A stretch of DNA of 64,000 bases. Origin: UBA11524 sp963590165. GTDB taxonomy: Bacteria; Bacillota; Clostridia; Christensenellales; Aristaeellaceae. How positions within the stretch are numbered: the stretch's first letter is position 1; each line of letters begins with the position of its first letter. The translations under genes and the position numbers were made by a program. Shown in pieces: positions 7,736 to 15,744 of this stretch. The stretch spans positions 123,958 to 187,957 of the forward strand of contig CAVANO010000034.1 of the NCBI GenBank assembly GCA_963590165.1. The letters run 5' to 3'. A model generated the notes under the pieces. It was given only the letters and a program-made list of their open reading frames with translations, was not told the origin of the DNA and did no database searches.

Positions 7736-9129
7736 ATACTGGAAAAATCGTGCAGGTATCCGGTCCTGTTATTGACTGTGAGTTTCAGGAAGGTCAGCTT
7801 CCGAAAATTCACGATGCCCTGCGTGTGCAGATAGATGACGAAGTGCGTACCATGGAAGTAGCGCAGCACATCGACACAAAGACTGTCCGTTGCATCATGC
7901 TTGCGCCAAGCGAAGGTCTTGCGCGCGGCATGACCGTGGAAAACACCGGTCGCGGCATCAGCGTGCCGGTCGGCGATGTGACACTCGGGCGCATGTTCAA
8001 TGTCCTGGGTGATCCCATTGACGGCGGTAAACCCATCGCGGATGGCGCAGAGCGCTGGTGCATCCACCGTCAGGCGCCATCTTTCGCCGACCAGAGCCCT
8101 GTCGTCAGCATTCTGGAAACCGGCATCAAGGTCATTGACCTGCTGGAACCTTACGCAAAGGGCGGCAAGATTGGTCTGTTTGGCGGCGCAGGTGTCGGCA
8201 AAACAGTGCTGATTCAGGAGTTGATCCGCAACGTTGCCTCTGAGCACGGCGGATACTCCATCTTCACTGGCGTCGGAGAACGCAGCCGTGAAGGCAACGA
8301 CCTGTGGATGGAGATGCTCGAAAGCGGCGTCATCTCCAAGACTGCACTTGTGTTCGGGCAGATGAATGAAGCGCCTGGTGTGCGTATGCGTGTTGCTCTG
8401 TCCGGTCTGACGATGTCGGAATACTTCCGCGATGTCGAGCATAAGGATGTTCTGCTGTTCATCGACAACATCTTCCGTTTTGTGCAGGCAGGCTCTGAGG
8501 TTTCGACTCTGCTCGGTCGTATGCCTTCTGCTGTTGGCTATCAGCCGACGTTGGCTTCGGAAATGGGGCAGCTGCAGGAGCGTATAACCTCCACCCGTCA
8601 GGGCTCCGTTACGTCCGTGCAGGCTGTTTATGTCCCTGCCGATGACCTGACTGACCCGGCACCTGCACAGACATTTACGCATCTGGATGCAACAACGGTG
8701 CTTAGCCGTAAGATCTCCGAGCAGGGTATTTATCCGGCTGTTGATCCTCTGGCATCCACCTCACGCATTCTGGAAGCCGATATCGTCGGTCAGGAACACT
8801 ACGAAACTGCGCGCGGTGTACAGGAAATTCTGCAGAAATACGCCGACCTGCAGGACATCATCGCCATTCTCGGTATCGAAGAGCTCAGTGAGGAAGATCG
8901 CCTGACAGTATCCCGTGCACGTAAGGTGCAGCGTTTCCTCTCGCAGCCATTTCATGTGGCAGAAAAGTTCACAGGCATCAAGGGCGTGTATGTGCCGCTG
9001 AAGGACACCATCCGCAGTTTCAAGGCCATCCTGTCCGGCGAAATGGATCAGTATCCCGAATCTGCCTTCTTCAACGTCGGCACGATTGAGGATGTGAAAG
9101 AGAAAGCCGCGAAGGAGCAGGGCGTATGA
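7729..9129 (+). CDS. atpD: F-type ATP synthase subunit beta
   Basis: 466-residue catalytic subunit of normal length. The N-terminal barrel starts with GKIVQVSGPVIDCEF. The P-loop GGAGVGKT is at 152-159, the catalytic glutamate lies in GVGERSREGNDLW, the Walker B strand is VLLFIDNIFRF, and the DELSEED-like segment reads EELSEEDR. All catalytic motifs are present. It overlaps atpG by 7 bases and atpC by 4 bases. Confidence 0.97.
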   Translation: MLNTGKIVQVSGPVIDCEFQEGQLPKIHDALRVQIDDEVRTMEVAQHIDTKTVRCIMLAPSEGLARGMTVENTGRGISVPVGDVTLGRMFNVLGDPIDGGKPIADGAERWCIHRQAPSFADQSPVVSILETGIKVIDLLEPYAKGGKIGLFGGAGVGKTVLIQELIRNVASEHGGYSIFTGVGERSREGNDLWMEMLESGVISKTALVFGQMNEAPGVRMRVALSGLTMSEYFRDVEHKDVLLFIDNIFRFVQAGSEVSTLLGRMPSAVGYQPTLASEMGQLQERITSTRQGSVTSVQAVYVPADDLTDPAPAQTFTHLDATTVLSRKISEQGIYPAVDPLASTSRILEADIVGQEHYETARGVQEILQKYADLQDIIAILGIEELSEEDRLTVSRARKVQRFLSQPFHVAEKFTGIKGVYVPLKDTIRSFKAILSGEMDQYPESAFFNVGTIEDVKEKAAKEQGV

Positions 9130-9542
9130 GCACCTTTCAGCTGAACATCCTGTCCGCATCAGCGGTGTTTTACGAGGGTGAATGCGAATCACTGATTGTC
9201 CCGACGCCGGATGGCAAACTTGGCGTACTGGCACATCACAGCAATACGATTGCCGCCATCAGTCCCGGTGAGCTCAGCTACACCATTCCGGGCGAGATGT
9301 CGCGACTTGCTGCTGTGTCTTATGGGCTGGTGAAAATCGAGAACAACCATGTACTTGTCCTTGTCGAAACAGCAGAAAAGCCGGAGGACATCGACAAAAT
9401 CCGCACGCAGGAAAAGGCGGATGCCGCGCGCGAGGCTATGCTCCAAAAGATGAGCCGGCGCGAATACATGGAAACGCAGGCAGCGCTTGCAAGAGCCTTG
9501 AACCGCTTGAAGGTTAAGCATCATTCTGAAAACCTGGACTAA
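9126..9542 (+). CDS. atpC: F-type ATP synthase subunit epsilon
   Basis: 138-residue subunit that contacts gamma and the c-ring and can inhibit hydrolysis. The N-terminal beta-sandwich includes the family pattern ESLIVPTPDGKLGVLAHH. A C-terminal two-helix region of normal length follows (about residues 88-133). ATGA overlap with atpD. Last gene of the operon; a terminator follows directly. Confidence 0.95.
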   Translation: MSTFQLNILSASAVFYEGECESLIVPTPDGKLGVLAHHSNTIAAISPGELSYTIPGEMSRLAAVSYGLVKIENNHVLVLVETAEKPEDIDKIRTQEKADAAREAMLQKMSRREYMETQAALARALNRLKVKHHSENLD

Positions 9543-9547
9543 TACAA

Positions 9548-9587
9548 AGCCGAAGCAGTTTTTTCTAGCTGCTTCGGCTGTTTTTAT
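9548..9587 (+). terminator. Terminator of the ATP synthase operon
   Basis: Perfect 11-base-pair stem, AGCCGAAGCAG (9548-9558) with CTGCTTCGGCT (9569-9579), followed by GTTTTTATTT. On the opposite strand the tract after the stem is weaker, so its role for the convergent recQ gene is uncertain. Confidence 0.9.
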
Positions 9588-11041
9588 TTGACATGATAGC
9601 GGAAAAGGCGCAAATAGGGGAGATATGTACTCCGAAAAGGGAGAGCATCCGGTAGCTTTTCTGTATTCGCAATTTTGCAAAGCTGCGCATCCGTTGCCTG
9701 TGCTGCCTTCGGAAAAGACAGCGCCAGTTCATCCCGATGAAGTTGCAAAATCCACAAGTACAGTTTTTCGGACGACATTCGTGGAATGTCGGGCACTTTC
9801 CGCCAGACATGCTGCTTCAGGCATGCCGAACAATGTCCGCACGGCGCACTCTTCTGCGCAAAAAAAGCTGATATTCCCTGTGACAGACACTTTTCCGTCA
9901 GGCACCACTGAAGCACGCGTCGAAAAGGCAGCCATTCTTGATGAATCATCCAGTAGGCTTTGAATCGATTGCCCTTATTCTGCGTATGAATCCGGCGGCA
10001 CCTGGTATGAAAGCGCAGCAAATCCATCGCAGGAAACAGCAACATGCATACAGAATCCTGTCCGTCACGGCCGGCACGACCGGACTGCTGAACGTAGTCA
10101 ATCATGTTATCCGGCAAATGATCGTGGATAATCAGGCGGATATCCGGCACATCAACACCCATGCCGAACGCCGATGTTGCTGTGACAACACGTATCTTTC
10201 CGGACAGAAAGTCGTTCAGCACCTGACTGCGCACAGTTCGTTCAAGCCCTGCATGATACGGTGCTGCAGGAATGCCGCTGTCGTTCAGCAGCGTTGAAAG
10301 TTCCTCTGTCCTCACGCGTCGGCGACAAAACACCACTGCCTTACCCGGTATGCTTCGCAGGGCAGACTGAATCGCACCGTTCGTCTGAATCGTCGGGACA
10401 ACCTGATAAAGCAGATTCTTGCGCTCAACCGGCATAATCACACGCTTCGGTCGATGTAGTCCGAGGGAAGCAATGATCTTCTTCTGCAACGAGTGATCAG
10501 CCGTTGCCGTCATTGCACAGACAACTGGACGTTTGGACAGTTGCTCAATGAATGTGCCGATTTTCTGATAGGCAGGACGGAATGAGTCACCCCACTGAAT
10601 GACACAGTGTGCCTCGTCAACCACCACAAGTGATGGCTGTCGTTGAGCACACAGGCGGAGAAAAGCCGCATTGTCGAGCCGTTCAGGTGCAATGAACAGA
10701 ATCCCTGCCTTGCCGCTGGAAAGGCGTTGAATGCCTGCTATGCGTTCCTCCGGTGTCATCAGGCTGTCGAGATGAACGCATGGAATGCCTTTTTCCTCAA
10801 GATGACGCACCTGATCATGCATCAGGACAATCAGCGGGGAAATAACAACTGTCAGTCCACCGAGCATCACCGCCGGAAGCTGCCAGCAAAGGCTCTTGCC
10901 TGCGCCTGTCGGCATGATGCAGAGCAGATCACGATAGTCAAGGAGAACATCAGCAGCCTGCTCCTGTCCCGGACGAAAGCTGCTGACGCCGAACGTGTCA
11001 CGTAGCACCGTCATGCATGCGTGTTTTCTACTGAGCCGCAT
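9584..11041 (-). CDS. RecQ-family ATP-dependent DNA helicase
   Basis: 485-residue 3'-5' DNA helicase of the RecQ family. Visible: Walker A with GAGKS at 46-50, the DEAH box in VVVDEAHCVIQWG, motif III (CAMTATAD), motif VI QSGRAGRDG, and a C-terminal zinc-type cluster (CGHCSAC) after the helicase core. It lacks the HRDC domain and is shorter than E. coli RecQ (about 600 residues), as are many Firmicutes RecQ-like proteins. The Ser-for-His change in WGDSFRP is mild. Its ATG at 11041 overlaps the TGA of the upstream TPM gene (TGATG), which suggests coupling; an internal ATG at 11014 is an alternative start. Confidence 0.9.
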   Translation of the reverse strand: MRLSRKHACMTVLRDTFGVSSFRPGQEQAADVLLDYRDLLCIMPTGAGKSLCWQLPAVMLGGLTVVISPLIVLMHDQVRHLEEKGIPCVHLDSLMTPEERIAGIQRLSSGKAGILFIAPERLDNAAFLRLCAQRQPSLVVVDEAHCVIQWGDSFRPAYQKIGTFIEQLSKRPVVCAMTATADHSLQKKIIASLGLHRPKRVIMPVERKNLLYQVVPTIQTNGAIQSALRSIPGKAVVFCRRRVRTEELSTLLNDSGIPAAPYHAGLERTVRSQVLNDFLSGKIRVVTATSAFGMGVDVPDIRLIIHDHLPDNMIDYVQQSGRAGRDGQDSVCMLLFPAMDLLRFHTRCRRIHTQNKGNRFKAYWMIHQEWLPFRRVLQWCLTEKCLSQGISAFFAQKSAPCGHCSACLKQHVWRKVPDIPRMSSEKLYLWILQLHRDELALSFPKAAQATDAQLCKIANTEKLPDALPFRSTYLPYLRLFRYHVK

Positions 11042-11949
11042 CAGAATCTGCGTCCTCCGCCGCCGTGCATATGACCGCCGGACGAGTGATGCACGTTACT
11101 ACCACCATGCGATGGACCGCCATGCGACGGTCCGCCGTGCGACGGTCCGCCGTGCGACGGTCCGACACCGGGACGATCATGCGGATCAGAATGCTTGACA
11201 CGGGTAACATGTTCGCGCAGGAAGTGAACGTCATTCTGGCTCAGCGTAATGCCGGACAGATCGTTCAGATCATAGGAGTACGTGCTGTTCTTCAGGTTGT
11301 AAGCGCGGCTGATCGACGTGATAAACACGATCATCACAATCAGCCCTGCAGCAGCTGCAACTAGGAATTCCGTATCGGACAAAGGATTGCACTGGTCTAT
11401 ATTTGAGTCTATATTTGATGTATAGAAAGCACCTGATTTTTCGTCGTAATGATATTGCTCTCTCTCGTCATAGTGATATTGAACTGCTTCACGTCCCTGC
11501 GACAGATACCTTTCCGTCTGTTGCAGCGAGAGGATGACAGAGCGGCCGTACTGACCGTTCGTCATTTCATCCCAACCCGCATCAAAAATACCTTCTTCGC
11601 GATCGTCCGTGATGTAATCAATCATGATGCCATAGGTGCTGATGTAGCACTCACGGTTGTTCATGTCAATCAGATACAGCATACCGGTATTGTCATCGCC
11701 GATGCCGAAACCATGCTCATCGTAGTAATCATCGGCATATGACTGTGTTTGCCCATCAGGAATATCGTTGCTTGTCAGGACGAACATGTCTACCTGATAC
11801 GTCTGCTCAATCTGGTCGCAGATGGCAGTAATCTGGCTGATTTCGCTCTCCGTAAACAGATTTGCATTGTCCGCCACCTGCGCGTCAGCCGCTGCAAATG
11901 AAAGAAACAGCACCAGCATCAGGAGGAACACAGACAGCTTCTTTACCAT
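11041..11949 (-). CDS. TPM-domain exported/membrane protein with SHGGP repeats
   Basis: 302-residue protein. A signal peptide (about residues 1-21, ending AAADA) is followed by a TPM domain (about residues 22-160, starting VADNANLFTESEISQI and including GFGIGDDNTGMLYLID). A single membrane helix follows (about residues 195-215), then a cytoplasmic tail ending in a His/Gly/Ser-rich stretch with four PSHGG repeats and GGGGRRF. This layout is common for TPM proteins, whose biochemical role is not settled (some are involved in photosystem repair or phosphatase activity). ATG 11949 has GGGAGG 9 bases upstream and overlaps the preceding stop (ATGGTAA). It sits between a zinc-ribbon membrane protein and RecQ. 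Confidence 0.8.
   Translation of the reverse strand: MVKKLSVFLLMLVLFLSFAAADAQVADNANLFTESEISQITAICDQIEQTYQVDMFVLTSNDIPDGQTQSYADDYYDEHGFGIGDDNTGMLYLIDMNNRECYISTYGIMIDYITDDREEGIFDAGWDEMTNGQYGRSVILSLQQTERYLSQGREAVQYHYDEREQYHYDEKSGAFYTSNIDSNIDQCNPLSDTEFLVAAAAGLIVMIVFITSISRAYNLKNSTYSYDLNDLSGITLSQNDVHFLREHVTRVKHSDPHDRPGVGPSHGGPSHGGPSHGGPSHGGSNVHHSSGGHMHGGGGRRF
11107..11166. repeat. Four tandem 15-base repeats encoding SHGGP units
   Basis: Four copies of a 15-base unit at 11107, 11122, 11137 and 11152, differing at one to three positions (core TGCGACGGTCCGC on the plus strand). They lie in frame inside the TPM gene and encode Pro-Ser-His-Gly-Gly repeats, probably flexible and possibly metal-binding. 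Confidence 0.85.
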
Positions 11950-13001
11950 AAGTAGATACCTCCCAAGCACAGCAGGGCAAAAACAGCAATACCGAGCAGT
12001 GCACCAACAATCGTGAGTTTGACCTTATTGAGCGGAAGCTTGCCGCAGACGCGCCCGGTCTGACCGTTCATCATGTAATAATATGTCTCGCCATCTGCGC
12101 GATGCTTGTACGTCAGCACCCATGCCGGCAGCAGCAGATATTTCATCTTCACCTGATCAGGCGTGAAGGATGCGTGGCCATGCAGCGTGTTAAAGTTATT
12201 GTCAACGCTGGTAAACATGCGCTCTGCATAGGAATTTGCCTCCTGCACGAATGAGCTTTCCGCATCCTCACGCGGCACATCGCGCTTTTCAGCAAGAAAG
12301 CCGCTCAGGTAGCCTGGTTCATACGACTTTACTTCCTCCATGGCATAGGGATGAATGCCGTCAGAAAGCTGCCTATCCGCCTTGTTCAGTGCCTTTCGGA
12401 TCATTTGCCTGAATGACAGACGACCTTCGCGGTGAACAGAAAAATAGCGCGTGACCGTAACAGTTTCCCTTGGTGTATTCGTGACAGACACTTTTGTCCC
12501 TTCGCCGTCAAATGAACCCTCACCGGCGATGTCACACGACCAATATGGATAGTAAACGCCTACAAAGTCCTCCATCTGCGCATGCGAGAAGAAATCCTTC
12601 TTCACAAACTTCTTCTTCTTGATGAATGCTTTGAACTGTGCCTCTGCTGCATTTTTATCCAACTTGAAGGGAATTACACCATCCGGACGGAATTCATCCG
12701 CCAAACGGTCATTCAGGACAACAGGGGAGTGACAATAATAGCAACGTGTTGCAGCAGTTGTTGCGTCGGTTACAATCTCCGCACCGCACATGCTGCAATG
12801 ATAAGAGCGCATACCGGCAGATGCGGATTTCTTCGTCTGCCGAGCCTGTTCCGCTGTCTGCTCACGCTGGTGCGACTGCTCCTTCAGTTCACTTTCATCA
12901 TATTCACCGCCGCAATAAGGGCATTGAAATTTCTGCTTTGCCGGCTCAAACACGAGATATCCGCCACAAGACGGACATTTGAACGTCATAACCTGACTCA
13001 T
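11943..13001 (-). CDS. Zinc-ribbon membrane protein (TFIIB-type zinc ribbon family)
   Basis: 352-residue protein often found beside TPM-domain proteins in Firmicutes; function unknown and sometimes misnamed as a replication-restart helicase. It has two zinc ribbons: CPSCGG...CPYCGG at about residues 9-31 and CSMCGAEIV...CYYCHSP at about 69-92. These are separated by a charged Gln/Lys-rich linker. A large soluble domain includes FVGVYYPYWSCD and a single C-terminal membrane helix is at about 330-350 (IVGALLGIAVFALLCLGGIYL). ATG 13001 is preceded by a weak AGGTG site. The open frame extends far upstream to 14270, but that part is antisense to the KDPG aldolase gene and is not expected to be translated. 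First gene of the three-gene overlap with TPM and recQ. Confidence 0.82.
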   Translation of the reverse strand: MSQVMTFKCPSCGGYLVFEPAKQKFQCPYCGGEYDESELKEQSHQREQTAEQARQTKKSASAGMRSYHCSMCGAEIVTDATTAATRCYYCHSPVVLNDRLADEFRPDGVIPFKLDKNAAEAQFKAFIKKKKFVKKDFFSHAQMEDFVGVYYPYWSCDIAGEGSFDGEGTKVSVTNTPRETVTVTRYFSVHREGRLSFRQMIRKALNKADRQLSDGIHPYAMEEVKSYEPGYLSGFLAEKRDVPREDAESSFVQEANSYAERMFTSVDNNFNTLHGHASFTPDQVKMKYLLLPAWVLTYKHRADGETYYYMMNGQTGRVCGKLPLNKVKLTIVGALLGIAVFALLCLGGIYLW

Positions 13002-13181
13002 CGTGCACCTACTTTCTGCTGATGGACGCAAAAGCGTCTCTTGCGTATGTAAGTTGATTATATCATGTTTACCTGCTTTCCGCAAGTCAGAAAGCGAGCA
13101 CCCTGCCAATGGTCGTTTTGCCTCTTGCTGCTCATTTTCATTTTTTTCACGGCATAATACGGCAAATCGGCTTTTTTTCCC

Positions 13182-13210
13182 TTGACGAAAGTCGCGAAAC
13201 GTTGTATGAT
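13182..13210 (+). promoter_or_regulatory. Promoter of the KDPG aldolase/KDG kinase operon
   Basis: TTGACG at 13182-13187, 17-base spacer, TATGAT at 13205-13210. The region 13002-13328 between the divergent zinc-ribbon gene and this operon holds this promoter, the cre-like site and an inverted repeat CGGTCTC/GAGACCG flanking that site; nothing coding was seen in it. Confidence 0.7.
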
Positions 13211-13276
13211 GATGGAGGTTCGAACGTGTGCGTCCAACTGCATAGGGACTGGCAAACCGGTCTCTGTGCGCAAAGT

Positions 13277-13290
13277 TGTAAACGCTTACA
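13277..13290. promoter_or_regulatory. cre-like (CcpA/LacI-family) operator in kdgA leader
   Basis: TGTAAACGCTTACA matches the Bacillus cre consensus TGWAANCGNTNWCA at every position. It lies about 60 bases downstream of the predicted transcription start and 39 bases before the start codon, so binding would act as a road-block. Either CcpA or a dedicated LacI-type regulator of hexuronate use could bind it. Confidence 0.65.
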
Positions 13291-13328
13291 AAGCGTCTCG
13301 GAGACCGCAAAAGAAAGGACGATGTTTC

Positions 13329-14285
13329 ATGGAATTTCTCGAGAAGCTGTCTTTGGCCGGCCTCGTGCCTGTCATTGCCATCAATGATCCTGACGATGCG
13401 CTGCCGCTGTGCAAAGCGTTGTCTGACGGCGGACTGCCGGTTGCCGAAATCACCTTCCGTACAGCTGCGGCTGAAGAGTCTATTCGCCGCGTTCATGAGG
13501 CCATGCCGGACGTGCTGCTGTGCGCAGGTACGGTGCTGACCATCGATCAGGTTGATCGCGCTGTGAAGGCAGGTGCCGCGGCGATCGTTTCTCCCGGTCT
13601 TTCGCCGGATATCGTGAAGTACTGCGTTGATAAGGGAATTCCGGTTTGCCCCGGCACGTCCAATCCGTCTGACATTCAGCAGGCAATGCAGTTCGGTCTC
13701 AAGGCTGTCAAGGTGTTTCCAGCTGAGGCAGTCGGCGGTTTGAAACTGATTAAATCCATGGCGCCTGTTTATCCCGACATGAAGTTCATGCCCACTGGCG
13801 GCATCAACGAAGGCAACATGCTCGACTATCTGGCATTTGATAAGATTCTCTGCTGCGGCGGCTCCTGGATGGTGCCGAAGGATGCTGTTGCCGCAAAGGA
13901 TTGGCAGCGCATCACCGACCTGACTCGCTCCGCCGTCGATAAGATGCTCGGCTTCGAGGTGCGTCACATCGGCCTGAACTGTCCGGATGCAGAATCCTCC
14001 ATGGCAACGGCCAAGCAGATTGCCTCTCTGATGGGTTGGCCGGTGAAGGAAGGCAATTCCTCCAACTTCGTCGGCACCGGCTATGAAATCATGAAGAAGC
14101 AGGGTCGCGGCACGAATGGTCACATCGCCATCGGTACGAACAATGTTGCCCGCGCAAAGTGGCATCTGGAGAACCGCGGCTTCAAGTTCATCGAGGAGAG
14201 CGCTGTCATCAAGAACGGCAAGTTGACTGCCATCTACCTCGAGAACGAAATCGGCGGCTTCGCGTTCCATCTTGTCCAGAAGTAA
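13329..14285 (+). CDS. KDPG/KHG aldolase with C-terminal VOC-like domain
   Basis: 318 residues. Residues 1 to about 212 form a 2-dehydro-3-deoxy-phosphogluconate / 4-hydroxy-2-oxoglutarate aldolase, which splits KDPG to pyruvate and glyceraldehyde 3-phosphate. Visible: the base region PVAEITFRT, CAGTVLT, the Schiff-base lysine in LKAVKVFPAE and the phosphate-binding MPTGGI. Residues about 213-318 form an extra domain with paired beta-strand/helix units, resembling a glyoxalase/VOC fold (LGFEVRHIGLNCPDAESS; GTNGHIAIGTNNVARAKWHL; IGGFAFHLVQK). I recall similar two-domain aldolases in other Clostridia; the role of the second domain is not known to me. ATG 13329 is chosen for AAAGGA 9 bases upstream; upstream in-frame codons lie in the leader. 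Operon with the KDG kinase 31 bases downstream. Confidence 0.9.
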   Translation: MEFLEKLSLAGLVPVIAINDPDDALPLCKALSDGGLPVAEITFRTAAAEESIRRVHEAMPDVLLCAGTVLTIDQVDRAVKAGAAAIVSPGLSPDIVKYCVDKGIPVCPGTSNPSDIQQAMQFGLKAVKVFPAEAVGGLKLIKSMAPVYPDMKFMPTGGINEGNMLDYLAFDKILCCGGSWMVPKDAVAAKDWQRITDLTRSAVDKMLGFEVRHIGLNCPDAESSMATAKQIASLMGWPVKEGNSSNFVGTGYEIMKKQGRGTNGHIAIGTNNVARAKWHLENRGFKFIEESAVIKNGKLTAIYLENEIGGFAFHLVQK

Positions 14286-14316
14286 TTAATTGACGACATA
14301 AGAGGAGGTCTTTCCA

Positions 14317-15351
14317 ATGGCTAAGGTGATTACCTTCGGTGAAATCATGCTCCGTCTGAAATCCCCGGCGTATGAGCGCCTGTTCCAGTCTCCCACACTC
14401 GAAGCGACCTTCGGCGGCGGCGAGGCGAATGTGGCAGTTTCTCTTGCGAACTACGGCATGGACACTGCCTTCGTGACGGTTCTTCCTACAAACGACATCG
14501 GCAATGCATGCATCCGTGAGCTGCGCAGCTTCGGCGTTGACACGTCCAAAATTGTCCGCAAAGACGGCCGCATGGGCATCTACTATCTCGAAACCGGCGC
14601 CGTTCAGCGTCCATCTAAGGTCATCTACGACCGTGCTGGTTCTGCCATCGCAGAATCGAAGCCCGGCGACATTGATTGGGATTCCGTCTTTGAGGGGGCA
14701 ACCTGGTTCCACCTGACCGGCATCACGCCTGCCATCTCTCAAGGCGCTGCTGACCTATCTCTGGAGGCTGTCAAAGCGGCAAAAGCGAAGGGCATCCATG
14801 TGTCCTGCGACCTGAACTACCGCAAGAACCTCTGGAAATACGGCAAGAAGGCTGACGAAGTGATGAAGGAGCTCGTCAAGTATGTTGACACCGTCATCGC
14901 GAACGAGGAGGACTTCCAGAAAGCACTGTGCCTTAGCGTGGAGTCTGCCGGCAGCGTCGAAGAAGGGCAGATCAACGTCGAGAATTACAAGGCCATTGCT
15001 TCTCTCGCCATGAAGACCTATCCGAACATCAAGCGCGTTGCCATCACGCTGCGCGAATCGAAGTCTGCCAACCACAACGAGTGGTCCGCCTGCTTGTACA
15101 ACGGCAAGGATTTCTACCTGTCCCGCAAGTACAGCATCACAGACATTGTTGACCGTGTCGGCGGCGGTGATTCCTTCGGCGGCGGTCTGATTTACGGTCT
15201 GAACACGTATCCTGATGAAAAAACGGCACTTGAATTCGCTGTGGCTGCGTCCTGCCTGAAGCACACCATCATCGGCGACTACAACCGCGTGTCTGCAGCA
15301 GAAGTTGAGAGCCTGATGAAAGGCTCCGGCACTGGCCGCGTTCAGCGCTAA
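14317..15351 (+). CDS. kdgK: 2-dehydro-3-deoxygluconate kinase (PfkB family)
   Basis: 344-residue sugar kinase expected to phosphorylate KDG to KDPG, the substrate of the aldolase encoded just upstream. Visible: the N-terminal ITFGEIMLRL strand, the sugar-binding GGGEANVAVSLANYG motif, and the PfkB signature 2 with catalytic Asp in DRVGGGDSFGGGLIYG. A Lys/Asn-containing stretch (CDLNYRKNLW) is typical of KDG kinases. AGGAGG precedes the ATG. The pair forms the lower half of a hexuronate or pectin sugar route; the dehydratases that make KDG are not in the window. Confidence 0.9.
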   Translation: MAKVITFGEIMLRLKSPAYERLFQSPTLEATFGGGEANVAVSLANYGMDTAFVTVLPTNDIGNACIRELRSFGVDTSKIVRKDGRMGIYYLETGAVQRPSKVIYDRAGSAIAESKPGDIDWDSVFEGATWFHLTGITPAISQGAADLSLEAVKAAKAKGIHVSCDLNYRKNLWKYGKKADEVMKELVKYVDTVIANEEDFQKALCLSVESAGSVEEGQINVENYKAIASLAMKTYPNIKRVAITLRESKSANHNEWSACLYNGKDFYLSRKYSITDIVDRVGGGDSFGGGLIYGLNTYPDEKTALEFAVAASCLKHTIIGDYNRVSAAEVESLMKGSGTGRVQR

Positions 15352-15397
15352 TCAACGCATTACAGAGGAGTTTTCTCGGAAAATCAACTGAAATCCC

Positions 15398-15426
15398 TTG
15401 ACATGAGGGGGCAACCTGCATATAAT
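15398..15426 (+). promoter_or_regulatory. Consensus sigma-A promoter for a non-coding transcript
   Basis: Perfect consensus: TTGACA at 15398-15403, 17-base spacer, TATAAT at 15421-15426. It is the strongest promoter in the window. It is followed by a non-coding, highly paired sequence rather than an immediate start codon. Confidence 0.85.
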
Positions 15427-15432
15427 GATTGC

Positions 15433-15702
15433 AGGGGAGATGCTCCTGGGGTGTCTGACAGCACGCTGGTTTTCCCCACATTTCAACAAATGGAGTCCGA
15501 GTCCACGGTTCGGCTATGTCATGCCCCCGTTGCAAAACGCCAGGGGAAGGCAGATGCAGGCGGCAGGACACCTACCTGCTTTAACAGCGGGTGAAAAGCA
15601 AGCAGTGCATCGTCACTTTGGGAGCATCTTTCATCTTATTTGGCTGTTTTTCGGATGATCTGCGCAGGGAGGCAGAGGTGATGAGCCTCTGTCTCCTTTT
15701 TT
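15433..15702 (+). ncRNA. Structured non-coding RNA or degV leader (6S-like candidate)
   Basis: About 270 bases between a perfect promoter and a terminator, with no convincing coding frame. Pairings I can see: GCAGG (15431-15435) with CCTGC (15575-15579), and GGTGTC (15450-15455) with GACACC (15567-15572). An internal loop of about 10 and 13 bases follows, then CTG-TTTTCCCC (15466-15477) with GGGGAAGGCAG (15543-15553). Inside are small hairpins, including CCGA/TCGG (15497-15500 with 15509-15512) and CGTT-GCAA-AACG. A rod with closing stem, central bubble and apical stem resembles 6S RNA, but size and apical branching are not decisive. The terminator lies 43 bases before degV, so a regulatory leader is the main alternative. 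No SRP, tmRNA or RNase P signature was found. Confidence 0.5.
15668..15702 (+). terminator. Terminator ending the non-coding RNA, upstream of degV
   Basis: GGAGGCAGAGG (15668-15678) pairs with CCTCTGTCTCC (15686-15696) with one wobble, followed by six T. If degV is expressed from the same promoter, transcription must read through this hairpin. Confidence 0.88.
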
Positions 15703-15744
15703 CGCCGCAGCCAATCCAATCCATATATCGCAGGAGGAAATACC

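Noticed and set aside
11107..11166. CRISPR-like or regulatory tandem repeat
   Set aside because: Four in-frame 15-base units encode SHGGP inside the TPM protein; a coding repeat explains them.
13182..13328. Upstream start for the KDPG aldolase (open frame from 13182)
   Set aside because: The added residues cover the promoter and operator; ATG 13329 has a good ribosome-binding site and matches the family N-terminus.
13002..14270. Upstream extension of the zinc-ribbon gene to about 775 residues
   Set aside because: The extension is antisense to the KDPG aldolase, and the zinc-ribbon protein starts naturally at 13001; the extra residues resemble no known domain.
15433..15702. SRP RNA, tmRNA or RNase P RNA
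   Set aside because: None of their conserved cores (GGAAGCAGC loop, tRNA-like ends, P4 helix sequences) is present.
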